From: Burkholderiaceae bacterium
GTDB taxonomy: Bacteria > Pseudomonadota > Gammaproteobacteria > Burkholderiales > Burkholderiaceae_D
DNA: 40,087 nucleotides
Direction of reading: 5' to 3'
Assembly: GCA_018262475.1 (NCBI GenBank)
Contig: JAGSYW010000004.1
Coordinates: 1-40,087, forward strand
In this document: in pieces, positions 26,039 through 35,168 of the stretch
How positions within the stretch are numbered: position 1 is the first letter of the stretch
How the letters are laid out: the number at the start of each line of letters is the position of its first letter
Made by a program: the position numbers and the translations under genes
The notes under the pieces: generated by a model
What the model was told of the DNA's origin: nothing
Database searches by the model: none
What the model saw: only the letters and a program-made list of their open reading frames with translations

Positions 26039-26956
26039 TTACCCCGGCTGTTTGCCATTATGGCTTTGGGCAGTGCGTTCCTTCTTCGCGGACTTGACCA
26101 CGACCGTGACGGTTTGGCCGGCAATGAGCCGAACGTCGTCCGGCACGTGGTCGAGCTTGATGCGCACGGGAATGCGCTGCACCAGGCGTACCCAGTTGAA
26201 GGCGGGATTGATGTTTTGCAGCAGGTTGCTGCTGGTGGTGCGTTCGCGGTCGGCAATGCCACGGGAAACGCTTTCAACATGTCCTTCCAGCACGGCATCG
26301 TCGCTCATCAGCCTGATCGAAACCGGGGCACCATCGTGGATACCGGACAGCTTGGTTTCTTCGAAATAGCCTTCGATGAAGTACGAATCGCTATCCACCA
26401 GCGCCATCACGGGTTTGCCGCTGGTGACATAGGACCCGGCCTGAAGGTCGAGGTTGGTGACCGTTCCATTGACTCCGGCGATGACACGCGTGCGCTGCAG
26501 GTCGAGCTTGGCCTTGTCGCGGTTGACGATGGCTTGCGCGAGCGCGGCGCGCAACTGTTCGACTTTGGAGTCGCCCTGTTCGCGAATCTCCGCCGAAACC
26601 AGTTCCTTCAGTTCATTATTGCGCTTGGCTTCGCGCACGGCTTGCGTTAGCGATGCCTTCGCCGCCAGTTCGGCTGCTTCCGCCTGTCTGAGCGCCAGTT
26701 CGAAACGTGCACGGTCGATTTCAAACATGATCTGTCCGGCTTTTACATGCTGGTTGTCGTGCACGTTGATTTGCGTGACCTGGCCGGTCACGTCGGGAGC
26801 GATCTGGACGACGTTCGCCTTGATGCGCCCATCGCGCGTCCAAGGATCGTTTTCATAGTGGTGCCACAGCAGCCAGCCGATCACGACGGCAATGGCAACG
26901 GTCGCGCCAGTGATGGCATAGCGGCGCAGTTCACGCAGGGAAAAATTTGAAAACAT
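26039..26956 (-). CDS. HlyD/AaeA-type periplasmic adaptor subunit
   Basis: A 305-residue membrane-fusion protein. One N-terminal transmembrane helix (about 14-31) is followed by the biotinyl-lipoyl half VVQIAPDVTGQVTQINVHDNQHVKAGQ, a coiled-coil hairpin (about 85-155) and the second lipoyl half VIAGVNGTVTNLDLQAGSYV. It matches the AaeA/EmrA type that works with FUSC transporters rather than RND pumps. It starts 2 bases after the DUF1656 gene. Confidence 0.94.
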   Translation of the reverse strand: MFSNFSLRELRRYAITGATVAIAVVIGWLLWHHYENDPWTRDGRIKANVVQIAPDVTGQVTQINVHDNQHVKAGQIMFEIDRARFELALRQAEAAELAAKASLTQAVREAKRNNELKELVSAEIREQGDSKVEQLRAALAQAIVNRDKAKLDLQRTRVIAGVNGTVTNLDLQAGSYVTSGKPVMALVDSDSYFIEGYFEETKLSGIHDGAPVSIRLMSDDAVLEGHVESVSRGIADRERTTSSNLLQNINPAFNWVRLVQRIPVRIKLDHVPDDVRLIAGQTVTVVVKSAKKERTAQSHNGKQPG

Positions 26957-26958
26957 GT

Positions 26959-27168
26959 TCAGAATCTGCTGAAAGAAAATACGGAGATTGACAGGCCAAG
27001 CACGATGACGAACAGCGCCAGGTCAAACAGCGCCGGATGCCAGATGTGGCGGTAAAGTCCCTGGCGCGCCAGCCAGAGGCGAACGATGCCTGTGGCGCCG
27101 AACGACAGTAATGAGGTCAGAAACAGCCACGGAAAGGACATGCCCAGAAAATTGAATTCGCCAATCAT
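26959..27168 (-). CDS. DUF1656 small membrane protein
   Basis: A 69-residue protein with two hydrophobic segments (about 12-32 and 46-66) and the family start MIGEFNFLGMSFPWL. DUF1656 genes typically lie between FUSC and HlyD genes of aromatic-acid efflux operons; in E. coli the counterpart is AaeX, function unknown. It overlaps the FUSC stop by four bases and is tightly coupled to its neighbours. Confidence 0.92.
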   Translation of the reverse strand: MIGEFNFLGMSFPWLFLTSLLSFGATGIVRLWLARQGLYRHIWHPALFDLALFVIVLGLSISVFSFSRF

Positions 27169-29228
27169 GAAAGTTGCTCGTGCGGGGATGTGACGGGTTG
27201 ATACGGAAGTGCTTGCGGAAACAGGTCGCGCCGGATGCCGGCGAGTGCTGCCACGGCTTCGTTTCGCATCGGGAACGAGCCGGCATCGCAGATTGCGTGC
27301 AGCGTCCGGTCGAGGGTGACCAGCAGTTCCTGCTTGTGTGCACCAATGTCGCCGGAACGGTGGCGGAAGTGAGCGGACAGCCGACTCAACAACGGCTGGA
27401 TTGATACGGCTCGACGTTCCAGACGCGAGCGCACGCGCAGCAGATAGCTCATGTTCATGCCGACGCGTAAATCCTGTAGCGCGCGTATGGCAGCAATGTC
27501 GTCGCCCGGTCGAGAGGCCGCCAGGCGAGGGAGTAGCAGGCTGACGCGATCGACCATCCGTACAGTGATCGCCATGATCGATGGCACTTTAACTGCTTCA
27601 GCCAGTTGCACGATTTCATTCCAGGCGGCCCGCAGCAAACGCTGCGCCACCCACTCCGCGTTGACCGAGCGGAACAGGTTGGTACATAGCACGGCAATGC
27701 CGATGCCGATGACCTGGCTGATCTGGCTGTTGATGAAAGATGTCATGTCGGAAGTGCCCATGTCGAACATCATCAGGCTGGCCAACGGCGTGAAGCATAG
27801 TGGTACCGCGTACAGAATGGTGTTCGGCCGCGCCAGAAAGATGCCGCCGGTCAGGAGGAAAGGCGCCATCACCAGCATTAGCATTTCAAAGCTGTGAGCA
27901 CTCGGCAGCAGCCACAGCAGGTAGATGCCGGTAAAGATGCTGGACAGTGCGGTGCAGATCAGTTGGACTTTTAGCGCAGGCACCGGGTTGTCCAGCGTCG
28001 AAAAAAATGCGCAGAACATGCCAGCCATCATCGGTGCCGCAAAGCCCAGCGGCCAGCCGGAAAGAATCCAGAAGGCCGAGGATGCACACATCGCCATCGC
28101 GGCCGAGAAGCCAGACATCAGCGCCAGTCCGCGATCGGCATGGAGTTCTCGTGTAGGGATGCGGTCAAGCCGCTGCTGTTCGGTGGGAACGATGCCGTCG
28201 AAGCCAAGCCTGATTTGCTGCCGTTGGTGAAAGCAGTTTTCGCAGGTGTCAATCAGCTTGCCAAGATGCGCCAGCAGGTTGACCTCAAGAATTTGAATCC
28301 ATGACGACTCGCCATTCATTGCCGGAGTCATGTCGGCTATCCGTCTGCGCAGTTGAATGGCGCTTTCGGCAGCGCTCTCGGTGCCGGCGCGACACCATGC
28401 TGCGATGTCTTCAAGCAGCAGTTGCCATGATGGTGTCAGTTGGCCATCGTAGGCCTTGCGCAGCATGTCCAGCCGGTCTTCGATCGAGGTCATGAACAGC
28501 ACGATCGATGATAAACGATCCTGCAGTACGCGAATCGTGTTGGCGGTCCACTTGAGGTTCGAGGTGTCAAATGGCAGATGGGTGGACATCAGGCGCAAGT
28601 CGGTAATGTCCTGCGCCAGCTTGCGATGGTTGGCCGCATTTTGCGACGCATTGGTTTGCAGCAGCGCCTGCTGCATCCACGATTGCGCATCTTCAAGCGC
28701 CTGATCCATCCGTTTGAGGATGACCGGGCCTATGCTTTGCGGCAGAATCAGGCCATGCACCAGCGCAGCACAGCCTACGCCGAGGGATATTTCTTCGACG
28801 CGCGCCAGTGCGGTGTCGAACATCGTGAGCGCATTGAACGCCGAGGTGTCGACAAGGGATGGAATGCCGATCAGGATCGGGGTGTAGCCGGCCAGCATGA
28901 AGGTATAGGAACGAGGGGTGCGATCCAGCAGCGAGATATACAGGCAGGTCCCCAGCCAGACGGCCAGCGCGAGCGTCAGCAGGACGGAATAATTCACCAG
29001 GCGCGGTATGGCAACGACAGCAAACGTCGCTCCGATCAGCGTTCCCAGGAATCGGTACATTGCTTTCGACCTCACCGCACCGGACAATGGTTGCGCAACG
29101 ACATACGCGGTCAAAAGCGACCAGAACGGGCGCGGCAATCCGATGCGCATCGCCAGATAGAGCGCCAGCATGCCGGCGGCAAAGCTTTTTACGGAAAACA
29201 AAGCTTCCGCTGCAGTGGGCGACTTCAT
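27165..29228 (-). CDS. FUSC-family (AaeB-like) efflux transporter
   Basis: A 687-residue inner-membrane protein with the FUSC layout: two blocks of about five transmembrane helices (20-165 and 365-510), each followed by a cytoplasmic domain. The N-terminus has MRIGLPRPFWSLLTAYVVAQPLSGAVRSKA, a hallmark of the family. AaeB-type pumps export aromatic carboxylic acids such as hydroxybenzoates; related proteins export other compounds, so the substrate is open. It sits downstream of a marR gene (8-base gap) and upstream of DUF1656, HlyD and NodT genes. Confidence 0.95.
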   Translation of the reverse strand: MKSPTAAEALFSVKSFAAGMLALYLAMRIGLPRPFWSLLTAYVVAQPLSGAVRSKAMYRFLGTLIGATFAVVAIPRLVNYSVLLTLALAVWLGTCLYISLLDRTPRSYTFMLAGYTPILIGIPSLVDTSAFNALTMFDTALARVEEISLGVGCAALVHGLILPQSIGPVILKRMDQALEDAQSWMQQALLQTNASQNAANHRKLAQDITDLRLMSTHLPFDTSNLKWTANTIRVLQDRLSSIVLFMTSIEDRLDMLRKAYDGQLTPSWQLLLEDIAAWCRAGTESAAESAIQLRRRIADMTPAMNGESSWIQILEVNLLAHLGKLIDTCENCFHQRQQIRLGFDGIVPTEQQRLDRIPTRELHADRGLALMSGFSAAMAMCASSAFWILSGWPLGFAAPMMAGMFCAFFSTLDNPVPALKVQLICTALSSIFTGIYLLWLLPSAHSFEMLMLVMAPFLLTGGIFLARPNTILYAVPLCFTPLASLMMFDMGTSDMTSFINSQISQVIGIGIAVLCTNLFRSVNAEWVAQRLLRAAWNEIVQLAEAVKVPSIMAITVRMVDRVSLLLPRLAASRPGDDIAAIRALQDLRVGMNMSYLLRVRSRLERRAVSIQPLLSRLSAHFRHRSGDIGAHKQELLVTLDRTLHAICDAGSFPMRNEAVAALAGIRRDLFPQALPYQPVTSPHEQLS

Positions 29229-29236
29229 GTTGCTGC

Positions 29237-29698
29237 TCAGGATTTGCTGGTTTCGTCGAAACGTTTGACAGAGGTGTTTAATGCTTCAAATACACGCAGG
29301 CAGGCGTCGAGGTCGGCTTGGCTGACCCCTTTGAGCATTTTGCGGCGGAATGGAACAAGCGCATCTTCGATTTTTGCCACCCTGTTTTTCCCTTCGGCAG
29401 TCAGGCGCAGCAGTTTTGCACGCCGGTCTAACGGGTCTTCGTGGCGTTCTACCAGTCCCCCATCGATCAACTGGTCGATAACACGGACGACCGAAGACGG
29501 TTCCAGTCCGAGCATGTCGGCCACGGTGCCAGGCCTGACGCCGCTTTCTCCGAGACGGCCAATCATTGCCGCCGGCCAGGCGGTTGCCTGCGAGAGGTCG
29601 AATTCCGAAGCCAGCTTGTCGGCTGCCGATTTGTAGGCGCGAGATACCTGCATCAGAGCCATGGTGACGCGCATCAAGGTTTGGTCATGCTTGTTCAT
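29237..29698 (-). CDS. MarR-family transcriptional regulator
   Basis: A 153-residue winged-helix regulator from the ATG at 29698 (MNKHDQTLMRV); a second in-frame ATG at 29707 is possible. It shows the MarR recognition helix region VADMLGLEPSSVVRVIDQLIDGGLVERHEDPLDRRAKLLRLTAEG with the DRR wing. MarR proteins are usually repressors released by aromatic ligands, so it probably controls the efflux operon that follows in the same direction and its own promoter. Confidence 0.95.
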   Translation of the reverse strand: MNKHDQTLMRVTMALMQVSRAYKSAADKLASEFDLSQATAWPAAMIGRLGESGVRPGTVADMLGLEPSSVVRVIDQLIDGGLVERHEDPLDRRAKLLRLTAEGKNRVAKIEDALVPFRRKMLKGVSQADLDACLRVFEALNTSVKRFDETSKS

Positions 29699-29700
29699 GC

Positions 29701-29738
29701 TATGCATATAAATATTACGCAAGCAAAATATTAGCATA
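29701..29738 (-). promoter_or_regulatory. Candidate MarR operator/promoter region
   Basis: An AT-rich stretch directly upstream of marR contains TATGC and GCATA arms (29701-29705 and 29734-29738) around two AATATT blocks (29711-29716 and 29727-29732). The dyad is imperfect in spacing. Its position over the start region fits an autoregulatory operator. Confidence 0.35.
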
Positions 29739-29858
29739 CAAATTAAATGGCGGAAAACTGCCGTAGAAAGCGTGATTCTCTGGACGATTTGCCAAATTAT
29801 GCGAAATTTACAGTTAGAATCTGCGGATTGATTTCTAGCCCTTGGAGAACAGGAAACA

Positions 29859-30878
29859 ATGTCGGAACTCAGCTATCCCTTTGACCGGCAGATGCCGGAA
29901 GTTGCGGCGACGATGGAAGTCGCTCCCGGCGTACTGTGGCTGCGCATGCCGCTGCCCTTTGCGCTGAATCATGTGAATCTGTGGCTGCTCAAGGATGGCG
30001 ACGGATGGTGCGCGGTCGATACTGGCTTGACGACGGATGCCATCAAGGCCGCTTGGGAAAAGTTGCTGCCACAGTATCCGCTCTTGCGCCAGATTGTTAC
30101 CCATTATCATCCCGATCACATTGGCCTGTCCGGCTGGTTGGAGCAAAAGACTGGTGCGCAGATGTGGACCACGCAGGGTGAATACACTGGTGCACTGTGC
30201 TTTGCCGAGGAAGCCGGCAGTTATTGCGTTGATGGCATGATTGAACTGTTTCGTCACCATGGCTTGGATCGCAAGCGGCTGGATGCGCTGAAGATGCGCG
30301 CGAATGTTTACCGCCAGGGTTTTCCGATCATTCCGCCAACCTACCATCGCCTGTTCGACAACCAGACATTCAAGGTTGGTGATCACGACTGGCGCGTGAT
30401 TGTTGGCTATGGCCACGCGATGGAACACATCTCTCTGTATTCCGCTTCGCTGAAGGTGCTGATTTCGGGTGACATGCTGCTGCCGAGCATTTCGACCAAC
30501 ATCCCAGTGATTGCAGCTAATCCGCTTGGCAATCCGTTGCAGTATTTCCTTGATTCGATTCAGCGTTACCGCGATTTGCCGGAAGACACGCTGGTACTGC
30601 CGTCGCACGGACGGCCGTTCCGTGGCATCAATGCGCGTGTCGACCAGCTGGAGAAGCACCACGAAAACCGCTGCAATGTGCTGTTGGCGGCGGCGCCAAC
30701 GCCGAAGACCGCGTGCGAATTGCTGCCGTCCCTGTTCGACCGCGACGTAACCGATACGCACCAGTCGATGTTCGCGATGAGCGAAACCATTGCGCACCTG
30801 AACTATCTGGAAGTGCAGGGCAGGCTCAAGCGTGCAGTTGGCGCGGACGACGGTGTTGCGCGCTTTGTTGCCGTCTGA
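29859..30878 (+). CDS. MBL-fold metallo-hydrolase
   Basis: A 339-residue metallo-beta-lactamase-fold protein. The zinc motif HxHxDH is in THYHPDHIGLSG, with further ligands in GYGHAMEHISLY, SGDMLLPSIS and PSHGRPFRG. A C-terminal helical winged domain (about 265-325, AHLNYLEVQGRLKRAV) resembles that of LACTB2/RNase-like or thioesterase-like members, so it may act on a thioester or nucleic-acid substrate; which one cannot be told. It has the ribosome-binding sequence AGGAAACA before the ATG. It stands as a single gene with a strong terminator and is divergent from marR. Confidence 0.92.
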   Translation: MSELSYPFDRQMPEVAATMEVAPGVLWLRMPLPFALNHVNLWLLKDGDGWCAVDTGLTTDAIKAAWEKLLPQYPLLRQIVTHYHPDHIGLSGWLEQKTGAQMWTTQGEYTGALCFAEEAGSYCVDGMIELFRHHGLDRKRLDALKMRANVYRQGFPIIPPTYHRLFDNQTFKVGDHDWRVIVGYGHAMEHISLYSASLKVLISGDMLLPSISTNIPVIAANPLGNPLQYFLDSIQRYRDLPEDTLVLPSHGRPFRGINARVDQLEKHHENRCNVLLAAAPTPKTACELLPSLFDRDVTDTHQSMFAMSETIAHLNYLEVQGRLKRAVGADDGVARFVAV

Positions 30879-30894
30879 CGGTGTTCTGCTGAAT

Positions 30895-30924
30895 AAAAAA
30901 GCCGGGAAAGCCCCGGCTTTTTTT
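30895..30924. terminator. Bidirectional Rho-independent terminator
   Basis: GCCGGG-AAAGC-CCCGGC is flanked by A6 on the left and T7 on the right, so it can end transcription of the MBL gene and of the convergent ABC operon. Confidence 0.92.
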
Positions 30925-30944
30925 GTGTAATTTGACGCACGACC

Positions 30945-32246
30945 TTACTCTTCTTCATTCGCTGGCAGGGTCAGGCGACCGGTGTGGTAGTCGTATTCGT
31001 AAACCTCGCCATAGCGGCCCCATTCGATCGCGACCTTGAGCACGCGCTCTGCTTCGTCTGCCTTGAGATTTTCTTCCAGCAGGTTCAGGAAGGCCGTTTC
31101 GGAAATTGCACCAGTCATTTCCGCTTCCAGCGTGCGCCGGATATGCGCCGCTAGCGGTACGTTGGCCAGCAGTTGCTTGCCGAAGATTTCCTGCCGTTCC
31201 GACTGTTCTGCCTGAGCATAGCGGAAACCCAGCGGCGTCAGCAGCAGATCCCCCTTTTCGACTTGCGCCAGACCAAGCAGGCCAAGCGCATCGAACGCTG
31301 GGAACAGCTTTTCGTCCGGTAGCTCGGTTTCTTCGGATAGTTTTGGCAGGTCGGCGCGGCCGTGGAATGGCGCATCCGCCACCCAGTCGAGCACGCCTTC
31401 CATCTGAACGATATCGGTATCAGGCAGGCGGTAGCTGAATGCGGCAGCAGCGGGTACGCCAGCGGCTGCATGTTGTATGGCGCGCATCGTCATCAGCCCG
31501 TAAATTTCATCGATCAGCTTGCGTACTTCCGGTGATTCAATATCGCGCGGGCGCGGCAGCGTGATCTTAACTTCGTTGCGGATGCGCCCAGGATCGCTCG
31601 ACAGGATGATGATGCGGTCGGCCATCATCACCGCTTCTTCAATGTTGTGCGACACGATCAGAATGCCTTTTGTCGGGATGCGATCCTCTTCCCATAGTTC
31701 GAGGATGTCGTCGCGCAGTGTTTCTCCCGTCAGCACGTCAAGTGCGGAGAACGCTTCATCCATCAGCAGCACGTCCGGGCCGGTCACCAGTGCGCGTGCG
31801 ATGCCAACGCGCTGGCGCATGCCGCCAGACAATTCGCGCGGCAGCGCACCGCCGAAACCGGCCAGGCCGATCAGTTCCAGCACTTCGTTGGCGCGTTTCT
31901 CGCGTTCTTCCGGTGGAACGCCTTGCGCTTCTAGGCCCAGTTCTACGTTTTGCTGCACCGTAAGCCACGGAAACAGTGCAAACGACTGGAAAACCATCGC
32001 CACATTGGTGACAGGTTCGTAAATTTCCTGCCCGCGATAGCGGACAGAACCCTTGTCAGCCGGAATCAGCCCGGCCAGAATCCGCAACAGTGTTGATTTG
32101 CCGGAACCGGAACGGCCGAGAAGGGCGACAATCTCGCCTTCTGCCAGTTCGAAATCGACATCTTCAAGCACCATGCGCGAGGTGCCGTCGGCCGTCTGGA
32201 AGGTTTTTGCTACGTCGTGCAGTTCGATCAATACGTTTTGTTCCAT
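30945..32246 (-). CDS. NitT/TauT-type ABC transporter ATPase with C-terminal AAA-associated domain
   Basis: A 433-residue ATPase. The nucleotide-binding domain shows Walker A GRSGSGKST near 44-52, the Q-loop in VFQSFALFPW, signature LSGGMRQR, Walker B VLLMDEAFSALD and the switch His in VSHNIEEAV. It matches the nitrate/sulfonate/taurine importer class. An extra C-terminal domain of about 150 residues (after residue 275) is the AAA-associated type, often found when the permease is a fused dimer. It follows the permease gene by 15 bases. No substrate-binding protein is encoded nearby. Confidence 0.93.
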   Translation of the reverse strand: MEQNVLIELHDVAKTFQTADGTSRMVLEDVDFELAEGEIVALLGRSGSGKSTLLRILAGLIPADKGSVRYRGQEIYEPVTNVAMVFQSFALFPWLTVQQNVELGLEAQGVPPEEREKRANEVLELIGLAGFGGALPRELSGGMRQRVGIARALVTGPDVLLMDEAFSALDVLTGETLRDDILELWEEDRIPTKGILIVSHNIEEAVMMADRIIILSSDPGRIRNEVKITLPRPRDIESPEVRKLIDEIYGLMTMRAIQHAAAGVPAAAAFSYRLPDTDIVQMEGVLDWVADAPFHGRADLPKLSEETELPDEKLFPAFDALGLLGLAQVEKGDLLLTPLGFRYAQAEQSERQEIFGKQLLANVPLAAHIRRTLEAEMTGAISETAFLNLLEENLKADEAERVLKVAIEWGRYGEVYEYDYHTGRLTLPANEEE

Positions 32247-32261
32247 CGTATTATCCTTTCA

Positions 32262-33992
32262 TCAGCGGCGGCTTTCGGCCAGCAGGTAGAGTTTTCGCCA
32301 GAAATAGCGGTTCAATAACGTGACGTAGATGCACATTACGCCGATGCCGAGCGCGATGCGGTGGAAATCGCCTGCGTCGGTCATTTGCTTGATGTAGCTG
32401 CCAAGACCGTCAGCCATCAGCGACGTGCTGCCCCAGGTAACGTATTCAGCCACGATGCTAGCGTTCCAGGAACCGCCACTGGCGGTGATGGCGCCGGTGA
32501 TATAGCTCGGGAAGATGGCTGGCAGATAAACGCGTTTCCATTTCAGCCAGCCTTTCAGGCCGAGATTGTCTGTCGCCAGCCGCAATTCGTTCGGGATGGC
32601 GGAGGCGCCGGCGACCACGTTGAACAGGATGTACCATTGCGTGCCGAACACCATCAGTGGGCTGAGCCAGATGTTTGGCTCCAGCTGGTAGGTGACCAGC
32701 ACGAACACGACCAGCGGAAACATCAGGTTGACTGGGAATGCTGCCAGGAATTGCGCAACCGCCTGGACCTTCTGTGAATATTGCGGCCGAAACCCAATCC
32801 AGACCGCAATTGGCACCCAGATCAGCGATGCCAGGCCGATCAGTAATAGCACGCGCAACAGCGTGATCATGCCAAGCGATACGACATGCAGCACTTCGCG
32901 CCAGCCTGCTTTGGCAAAGACAAAGGTCATTAGTTCGTAGCACGCGAATAACACAGCGACGATCAATATTGCATCCCACAGGCGCGCCCAGATCGGACTG
33001 GAAAACCGTGCTTTTGTGGGTTCGGTCACGTTGTTTCTGTCGAGCGCGAACCAGCCGAGTGCGGAGCTCAACTTGTTCCAGAAACTGTCGGTCAATGCGC
33101 GCACCCAGCGGCTCCGGCGGCCCCAGTCGAGCAGCCATGAATGTTGCGCCGTTTCACCCTGAGTTTCCTCGAAACGGAATTTGTCGGCCCAGGCCAGCAG
33201 CGGGCGGAAGAACAACTGGTCATACAGCAAAATGCCGCCTAGCATCGCGCCGATGGCCCATGCAATCGCGCTGCCGTTTTCGGTTTCAATCGCGACCGCG
33301 ATGTAGGCGCCAATGCCGGGTAACTTGATGTCCTGGTTCGCGACTGAAATGGCTTCTGCCGCGACCAGGAAGAACCAGCCGCCGGACATCGACATCATCA
33401 TGTTCCACAGCAGGCCTGGCATCGCGAATGGCAGTTCCAGCCGCCAGAATCGCTGCCAGGCAGACAGGCGGAAGATGCGCGACGCTTCGTTCAGTTCCGG
33501 CGGCACGGTGCGGAACGACTGGTACAGGCTGAATGCCATGTTCCACGCCTGCGAAGTGAAAATCGCAAAAATGGCCGCGCATTCGACGCCGAGCAGATTT
33601 CCAGGGAACAGCGCGATGAATGGTGCGATGGCGATTGCCTGAAAGCCGAGAATCGGCACCGATTGCAGGATGTCGAGCATCGGAACCATGATTTTCTCAG
33701 CCGCACGGTATTTGGCGGCAATAGCGGCGAAAACAAAGCTGAACAGCAGCGAGAAGAACAGTGCGGTGAACATCCGCAACATCGTGCGCAGCAGGTAATA
33801 CGGCAGGTTGACCGGGTCGAGGCTGATCGGCGTCGGTTCGCCCACGATGAACGGACGGCTCATTTGCATGGCACCGAAAGCAATGCCAAGAATGACCGCC
33901 AAAATCAACGGCATCAGGAACCAGTCCCAGCGATTGGGCGAGTGGCTGATGAGCGAGCGGCTGACCCGCTGCGAATCAAAGATTCCGAGCAT
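32262..33992 (-). CDS. Fused double ABC transporter permease (NitT/TauT type)
   Basis: A 576-residue protein with two binding-protein-dependent permease domains in tandem, about 12 hydrophobic segments in total. Both coupling-helix regions are seen: SRIFRLSAWQRFWRLELPFAMPGL in the first half and NLGLKGWLKWKRVYLPAIFPSY in the second. The start at 33992 has AAGGAAG 5 bases upstream; the open frame beyond lies in the leader. It forms a complete transporter core with the ATPase gene. The lack of a periplasmic binding protein leaves substrate and even direction of transport open. Confidence 0.93.
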   Translation of the reverse strand: MLGIFDSQRVSRSLISHSPNRWDWFLMPLILAVILGIAFGAMQMSRPFIVGEPTPISLDPVNLPYYLLRTMLRMFTALFFSLLFSFVFAAIAAKYRAAEKIMVPMLDILQSVPILGFQAIAIAPFIALFPGNLLGVECAAIFAIFTSQAWNMAFSLYQSFRTVPPELNEASRIFRLSAWQRFWRLELPFAMPGLLWNMMMSMSGGWFFLVAAEAISVANQDIKLPGIGAYIAVAIETENGSAIAWAIGAMLGGILLYDQLFFRPLLAWADKFRFEETQGETAQHSWLLDWGRRSRWVRALTDSFWNKLSSALGWFALDRNNVTEPTKARFSSPIWARLWDAILIVAVLFACYELMTFVFAKAGWREVLHVVSLGMITLLRVLLLIGLASLIWVPIAVWIGFRPQYSQKVQAVAQFLAAFPVNLMFPLVVFVLVTYQLEPNIWLSPLMVFGTQWYILFNVVAGASAIPNELRLATDNLGLKGWLKWKRVYLPAIFPSYITGAITASGGSWNASIVAEYVTWGSTSLMADGLGSYIKQMTDAGDFHRIALGIGVMCIYVTLLNRYFWRKLYLLAESRR

Positions 33993-34340
33993 GGTTGCTT
34001 CCTTTGCTGGGGGGAATGTTGGCCGTTGAGATACGCAGAAATGGCACGCTATATTCCGGTGCCAGCTTGTTCGACGCAAATGCTGTTTTTACGGCGCAAA
34101 AGCCGAAGAGTTGTGTGGTTTCTTGCTTGCAATTCATGTCAACATTTTCCGGCTGATAAACAGCCGTCATGCAGTCTAGCGGCCGAATATGTCAGCCGGA
34201 TGACGCGATGAGATTCAAATGAGGACGCAGAAACAGCGGGCACAAACCGCCCGGAGATGCCGCACCCCGCCAAATGGCAAGGCGCTGCGAAAGACGCGGA
34301 CTACCTTGCCGGAGTATTTTCGATACAAGATCGACTGCCG

Positions 34341-34460
34341 GAACTGTCCATATTGTTGAAACCTGAGAAAGGAATGCCGGCACTTTAGCACTGGGTGAAA
34401 TGGCTGGCAATAGCGCAGCGCTAATTGCCGCCTTCGGTGCAATAGTTTGCTCCTGGTTTC
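34341..34460 (-). promoter_or_regulatory. Candidate degenerate glycine-riboswitch (gcvT) aptamer
   Basis: On the minus strand, in order: CCAGGAGC, a short hairpin GCAA-ACTA-TTGC, ACCGAAGG, CGGCAA, a strong hairpin (GGCAA..TAGCG/CGCTA..TTGCC), TTTCTCAGGT, then TGGACAG. This is the motif order of glycine aptamers (GGAGAG, CACCGAAGG, GCAA, CTCAGG, GGAC). Departures are a one-base insertion after AAGG, a 45-base insertion before CTCAGG, a 12-base CTCAGG-GGAC loop and a poor P1 stem. A further hairpin GGCAAGG/CCTTGCC follows downstream. The rest of the 528-base gap 33993-34520 shows no gene. Confidence 0.35.
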
Positions 34461-34520
34461 ATATGTCGTTACGCTTCCGATATACTCTTGCTTCACACCT
34501 GAACTTCCATACTTGATGCC

Positions 34521-35159
34521 ATGAAGTCGCTCGCGGATTTGCGCAAGAACTACGCCAGGGAATCACTGAGCCAGTCAGCAGTTGACCCTGACCCGATTGT
34601 CCAGTTCAAAACCTGGATGAACGAAGCACTCGATGCCGAATTGCCGGAACCGAATGCGATGACGCTGGCTACGGTTGACGCCGAGGGCAAGCCATCGGCG
34701 CGCGTAGTGCTGATCAAGGGGGTGGATGAGCGCGGGTTCGTGTTTTTCACCAATTATGATAGCCACAAGGGGCACGACCTTGAGGACAATCCGCGCGCGG
34801 CGCTGGTTTTTTACTGGATTGAACTTGAACGACAGATCCGCATCGAAGGGCGAGTCGAGAAACTGCCGGATGCGGAAAGCGATGAGTATTTCGCCTCGCG
34901 TCCGCTGGAATCGCGCATTGGTGCCTGGGCATCCGAGCAGAGCAAGGAACTGCCAGGCCGCACCACCCTGGTCGCGCGGGCGGCGAAGTTCGCGGCGAAA
35001 TTCGCGCTGAATCCGCCACGACCACCGCATTGGGGCGGGTATGTAGTCATCCCTGATCTGGTCGAATTCTGGCAGGGTAGGCCATCAAGGCTGCACGATC
35101 GCATCGCATACACACGGCAGCCCGACAGCACGTGGAAAATATCGCGGCTGTTTCCCTGA
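34521..35159 (+). CDS. pdxH: Pyridoxamine 5'-phosphate oxidase PdxH
   Basis: A 212-residue FMN enzyme that oxidises pyridoxamine or pyridoxine 5'-phosphate to pyridoxal 5'-phosphate. It shows the family start [26 protein letters not shown], the FMN-binding [25 protein letters not shown], the [12 protein letters not shown] motif and the C-terminal signature [19 protein letters not shown]. Length is normal. The ATG at 34521 has a weak ribosome-binding site. Its upstream region is shared with the divergent ABC leader. Confidence 0.98.
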   Translation: MKSLADLRKNYARESLSQSAVDPDPIVQFKTWMNEALDAELPEPNAMTLATVDAEGKPSARVVLIKGVDERGFVFFTNYDSHKGHDLEDNPRAALVFYWIELERQIRIEGRVEKLPDAESDEYFASRPLESRIGAWASEQSKELPGRTTLVARAAKFAAKFALNPPRPPHWGGYVVIPDLVEFWQGRPSRLHDRIAYTRQPDSTWKISRLFP

Positions 35160-35168
35160 TGATATCTT

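Noticed and set aside
34200-34340. A second tandem glycine aptamer
   Set aside because: None of the conserved words (ACCGAAGG, CTCAGG, GGAC) recur in order downstream of the first candidate.
34215-34496. 93-codon minus-strand frame in the ABC leader
   Set aside because: Composition is unlike neighbouring genes, there is no recognisable similarity, and it lies over the possible structured leader.
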